DNA from: Liolophura sinensis
Lineage: Eukaryota > Mollusca > Polyplacophora > Chitonida > Chitonidae
DNA length: 64,000 nucleotides
Direction of reading: 5' to 3'
Assembly: GCF_032854445.1 (NCBI RefSeq)
Contig: NC_088300.1
Coordinates: 68,236,984 to 68,300,983, forward strand
The notes beneath the pieces were generated by a model, which worked only from the letters and a program-made list of their open reading frames with translations, had not been told where the DNA came from and did no database searches. Position 1 is the stretch's first letter. Each line of letters starts with the position of its first letter. This document shows, one piece after another, positions 60,512 to 64,000 of this stretch. The position numbers were made by a program, and so were the translations under genes.

Positions 60512-61345
60512 GACAGTTCGAATTCTCCAGCTCAAATTGTCTGATGTTATCTTTGGCTGGTAGCATCCTTCAACTAAGTTTGTCGGATTCCCCATTAGAC
60601 AGTTCGCATTCTCAAGCTCACAGTGTCCGATGTTATCTTTGGCTGGTTGCATTCTTCAGCTTAGTTCGTCGAATTAACCATTAGAAAGTTCGAATTCTCC
60701 AGCTTACAATGTCTGATGTTATCTTTGGCTGGTTTTACCCTTCAGCTCAGTTTGTCGGATTCCCCATTAGACAGTTCGAATTCTCCAGCTCGTAATATCT
60801 GATGTTGTTTTTTAGCTGCTTACATCCTTCAGCTTAATTTGTCAGATTCCCCATTAGACAGTTCGAATTCTCCAGCTCGCAATGTCTGAATTTATCTTTG
60901 GCAGGTAGCATCCTTCAACTAAGTTTGTCGGATTCCCCATTAGACAGTTCGCATTCTCAAGCTTACAGTGTCCGATGTTATCTTTGGCTGGATGCATTCT
61001 TCAGCTTAGTTCGTCGAATTAACCATTAGAAAGTTCGAATTCTCCAGCTTACAATGTCTGATGTTATCTTTGGCTGGTTTTACCCTTCAGCTCAGTTTGT
61101 CGGATTCCCCATTAGACAGTTCGAATTCTCCAGCTCGTAATATCTGATGTTGTTTTTTAGCTGCTTACATCCTTCAGCTTAATTTGTCAGATTCCCCATT
61201 AGACAGTTCGAATTCTCCAGCTCGCAATGTCTGATGTTATCTTTGGCTGGTAGCAACCTTCAGCTTAGTTTGTCGGATTCCCCATTAGATAGTTCAAATT
61301 CTCCAGCTCAAATTGTCTGATGTTATCTTTGACTGGTAGCAACTT
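60512..61345. repeat. 86-bp satellite-like array, ten units, with a four-unit higher-order repeat
   Basis: The anchor GATGTTATCTTTGG recurs at 60543, 60629, 60715, 60801, 60888, 60974, 61060, 61146, 61233 and 61319, a steady 86-87 bp step. Unit-specific variants (CGTCGAATTAACCATTAGAA in units 2 and 6, GGTTTTACCCTTCAGCTCAG in 3 and 7, GTTGTTTTTTAGCTGC in 4 and 8, AGCATCCTTCAACTAAG in 1 and 5) show that units 1-4 were duplicated as a 344-345 bp block. Confidence 0.92.
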
Positions 61346-64000
61346 TTGCCGCGAAAAAGTTTTGTCGGATTTACCAGTGTTTTTTTTTTTTTGGCTTTAG
61401 AAAACTCATTTAACTCATTTATCGATATCGATAATCCTCGATTACGAAGTTAATTATTCTTGATTACGAAGTTAAAGTCCGTTATTATCCATGCACCTAA
61501 ATTGATTCAGCATTTAAGCGTGGTTTGCCTTGTATGGGAATCAACTTTGCTGTCGACGATACACTCGTCACTTTTAGTGCCTGTACTTGACTGCTTTTCT
61601 TCCCTCAGCGGACGCATTCATAACGGTTATCGTCCTGGGGGTGGGTAGATATCTAAGAGCTGGGACCGGCCTAAATGTGACCAGTAAAACTCGACCATGT
61701 CACTTGCTGAGTGAAGCGAGCGGTGGCTATTTTATGTGCGTCAATACTGAAATTAGTTAATTTAGTTACGAAGCTTTGCCTAACACCGCGAACAATGGGG
61801 TTGGGCCAATCTTGCACTGGGGTCTGACTAACTGGTCATCGAATGCCTAGTGAGGCGAAAGAAGTCCTGGCTTATCTTAGGATAGCACGACCAATAGACA
61901 AATGCCTTGGAGATGAACGATCCTTTTCAGTGGCAGTTGGAGACGCGCTTCTTTCAGAAGTAACGTCTTTAACCGTGTTTGAACGTGGAATGAATACCTG
62001 GGACCGTAGCTGAGATATGATAGTTTTCGGCGCTTTGGAGCCCCGCGACTTCCTGAGACAGAGAGCAAAATCTATCAGTGATATTTCCTCGTCTCCTACT
62101 GTTGGTAGTGTGATCTAGATCTGCGTGAAGTACCAGGATTCAATCAGGGAAATGTGAAGTGCTTATCAATGTCATATACCGCTTAATAGCCAATCCTGGA
62201 TCTGTTGACATATTTCTCCGTTCATTAGCTCCTTGTACCTCTGTCGTATTTTTGCGGATTATCAGGGAACCTCCACTCGGCTTGTAATGCATCCTACGAC
62301 TGTCAGCGTGCTCAAATTATTGACCACACCGCTAACGTGCAACCTTAATTGATGTATGATCCAACCATCAAATACCATCGTGGAGCTCTTAGCTGGCATT
62401 GCGTGTACAGATTTCATTACATGAGGATAATTTATGAATGTTAAGAAAATCGACCCGAAGGTTGTACGACAGGAAAGAGCATCATGGGAAATAGAGCACA
62501 TGGAATGAACAGAATTCAACATGTCGAACAGCTGGCTTTCTTGAGCTTGAAACTTACAAAGCAGTCTCAGGGCTAATCATAAACACTATTGTTTTCACAA
62601 CAGTTACCGTATATAGCATAGCTAATAAGCAATTAAAGATTATTCAGATAAGCAATTACAGTGGCTTTAGTTTACATAAATATAATTATTAAAATTAAAA
62701 CAACATTAATTGATAATAATGTAATTACATCAAAAAATAAAAAGCTGCATTTTATTTTCCAAGAGTTTGTCTTGTTGATAATTACTAATAGGCATGGATT
62801 GAACCAAGCTTTAATATATATACTTGTCCACAAGTACATTGAAATAAGACATTGTTCTCAATACTACTGACGACTTTCAGTCACAAGTTTTGTGTCTTTC
62901 TTTGTGGGATAAACATTATGATTTTGCACTTATAGATCGTTACTAACAGCCACACACTGAAATTTTACTTCACTGTGTTATTCAGAATCATTGCGTTATT
63001 AGGCGTTTGATGCCGATGCATTTAAACATCTGATGAAATCCTTGAAAAGTTTTAATATCTATGCTGCCTACCAGAACTGGCTGCGTTCTCTGACCACTCT
63101 TGGTCCATTGCGTGGTAATCGTGGAAATAGGGAGGCATCATATCCCCGTTATAATAGGACATGTGTGCCGTAGATTTGACGGTGTGTATTCCCAACAATA
63201 CATAACAAAAACAGCATCGCGCTCCGAAATGACAACTTTCAATCGTTTTATTCAGGAAAAGCGAGAACGAATTTGGATCAATGCAATGCAGTACAATGAA
63301 CAATAAACATGACGTATAGGTGCAATTTCGCAGACCTTAAAATAAGACCGGCGTGCGCAAGAAAACTCGCTGATGGAGGTGATTCTCCTGGAAAATGTCC
63401 TAAGCATTTAATGATGCAGCCTGTTTTTATATGAATACTTTACTGAGGCTTCGGTTTCACTGGGTAAAATCGCCATAAATCCAGTTTTCCGTTGACGGTA
63501 TCATCTGGTAATATTCTGAGTGATATGACCACCCACATTGCTGCTCGGCAGGCCGTCTAGAAAGATAGTTTCATCGGGGCAATGTATAGCTCTGAATAAG
63601 ACACACTCAAGCATGTAAGGAATCCTAAATAATCCGATTGTTTTTGTTTCTCGAGAATGTTTAAATGGAGAGATAACGGGAGCGTTCAGCTTGTAGAAAG
63701 GCAAAGCTTTTTTTTCTTAACCTTACTTCTGAAAGGTTAGGTTGAAGAGCAAATTCCGGAAATTTGTTGAAGCAACACTTAGGCTTAGCGGGTATGGCGA
63801 GACCCTTGGTGTTGGCCTCGATTGGCTTATCACCCTGGAATACAATGGTATTGTTACTCCGATTACACACCAGTCTGGATTGTGATAGAGTCACTATACT
63901 CCATAATCCCACAACGGCTGATCGATTTTTAATTCGCCTAAGGTCAAAGAACTAATGTTAATGGCTTCGCTTTAGGTTTACTCTTCTTTTTTTCATTTTT
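61346..64000. other. Gene-free right end
   Basis: A run of T at 61380-61392 and a 14-base direct repeat GATTACGAAGTTAA (61440 and 61462) follow the satellite array. No exon is supported up to the window end. Confidence 0.45.

Noticed and set aside
60512-61345. CRISPR-like array
   Set aside because: The units are direct tandem repeats without unique spacers, in a eukaryotic context.

Overview
The window looks like nuclear DNA of a lophotrochozoan animal, most likely a mollusc. It is AT-rich, has almost no long open reading frames, shows spliceosomal signals, and is full of degenerate interspersed repeats. Several repeats are tRNA-headed SINE-like elements of the kind common in bivalve and gastropod genomes. 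The species cannot be named from the sequence. There is no bacterial, phage or organellar signature and no CRISPR array.

One gene is secure. At 17220-18602 (+) lies the main coding exon of an N-terminal Ras-association-domain protein of the RASSF9/RASSF10 group (Meru is the Drosophila relative). It has an N-terminal RA domain, the NYVQDAYL block, coiled coils and a DSDTGLSSMHS C-terminus ending in a PDZ ligand (ETLV). A consensus 3' splice site ends exactly at the base before its ATG. As given, the reading frame is broken by two mutually compensating one-base shifts (about 17532-17535 and 17811-17813), so the open frames appear in pieces. A phase-0 mini-exon at 2537-2590, followed by a perfect donor, could be its first coding exon. 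If so, a 14.6-kb intron covers most of the left part of the window. Other strong donors at 3710 and 8307 could mark alternative leader exons.

A second, much weaker gene signal is on the minus strand at 57299-57224: an ATG, a short basic stretch, a membrane segment and a consensus donor. This is the usual look of the first coding exon of a signal-anchored (for example type II Golgi) protein. No further exons could be tied to it.

The rest is repeat-rich intergenic or intronic DNA. Family A is a tRNA-headed SINE-like element with about 15 copies or fragments, including a complete copy at 46962-47202 flanked by a perfect 12-bp target-site duplication. Family B has three copies with a tRNA-like head, and families C, D and E are other interspersed elements. 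There is a palindromic MITE (43101-43277) fused to a 32-bp minisatellite of about 20 copies (43278-43937), a 28-bp minisatellite (42603-42735), and an 86-bp satellite-like array with a duplicated four-unit higher-order repeat (60512-61345). A decayed mariner/Tc1-like element lies near 25.94-26.8 kb, and a 1-kb structure with about 110-bp inverted arms at 48652-49645. Between about 28.7 and 38.2 kb, and in several 1-4 kb stretches elsewhere, I see no gene.
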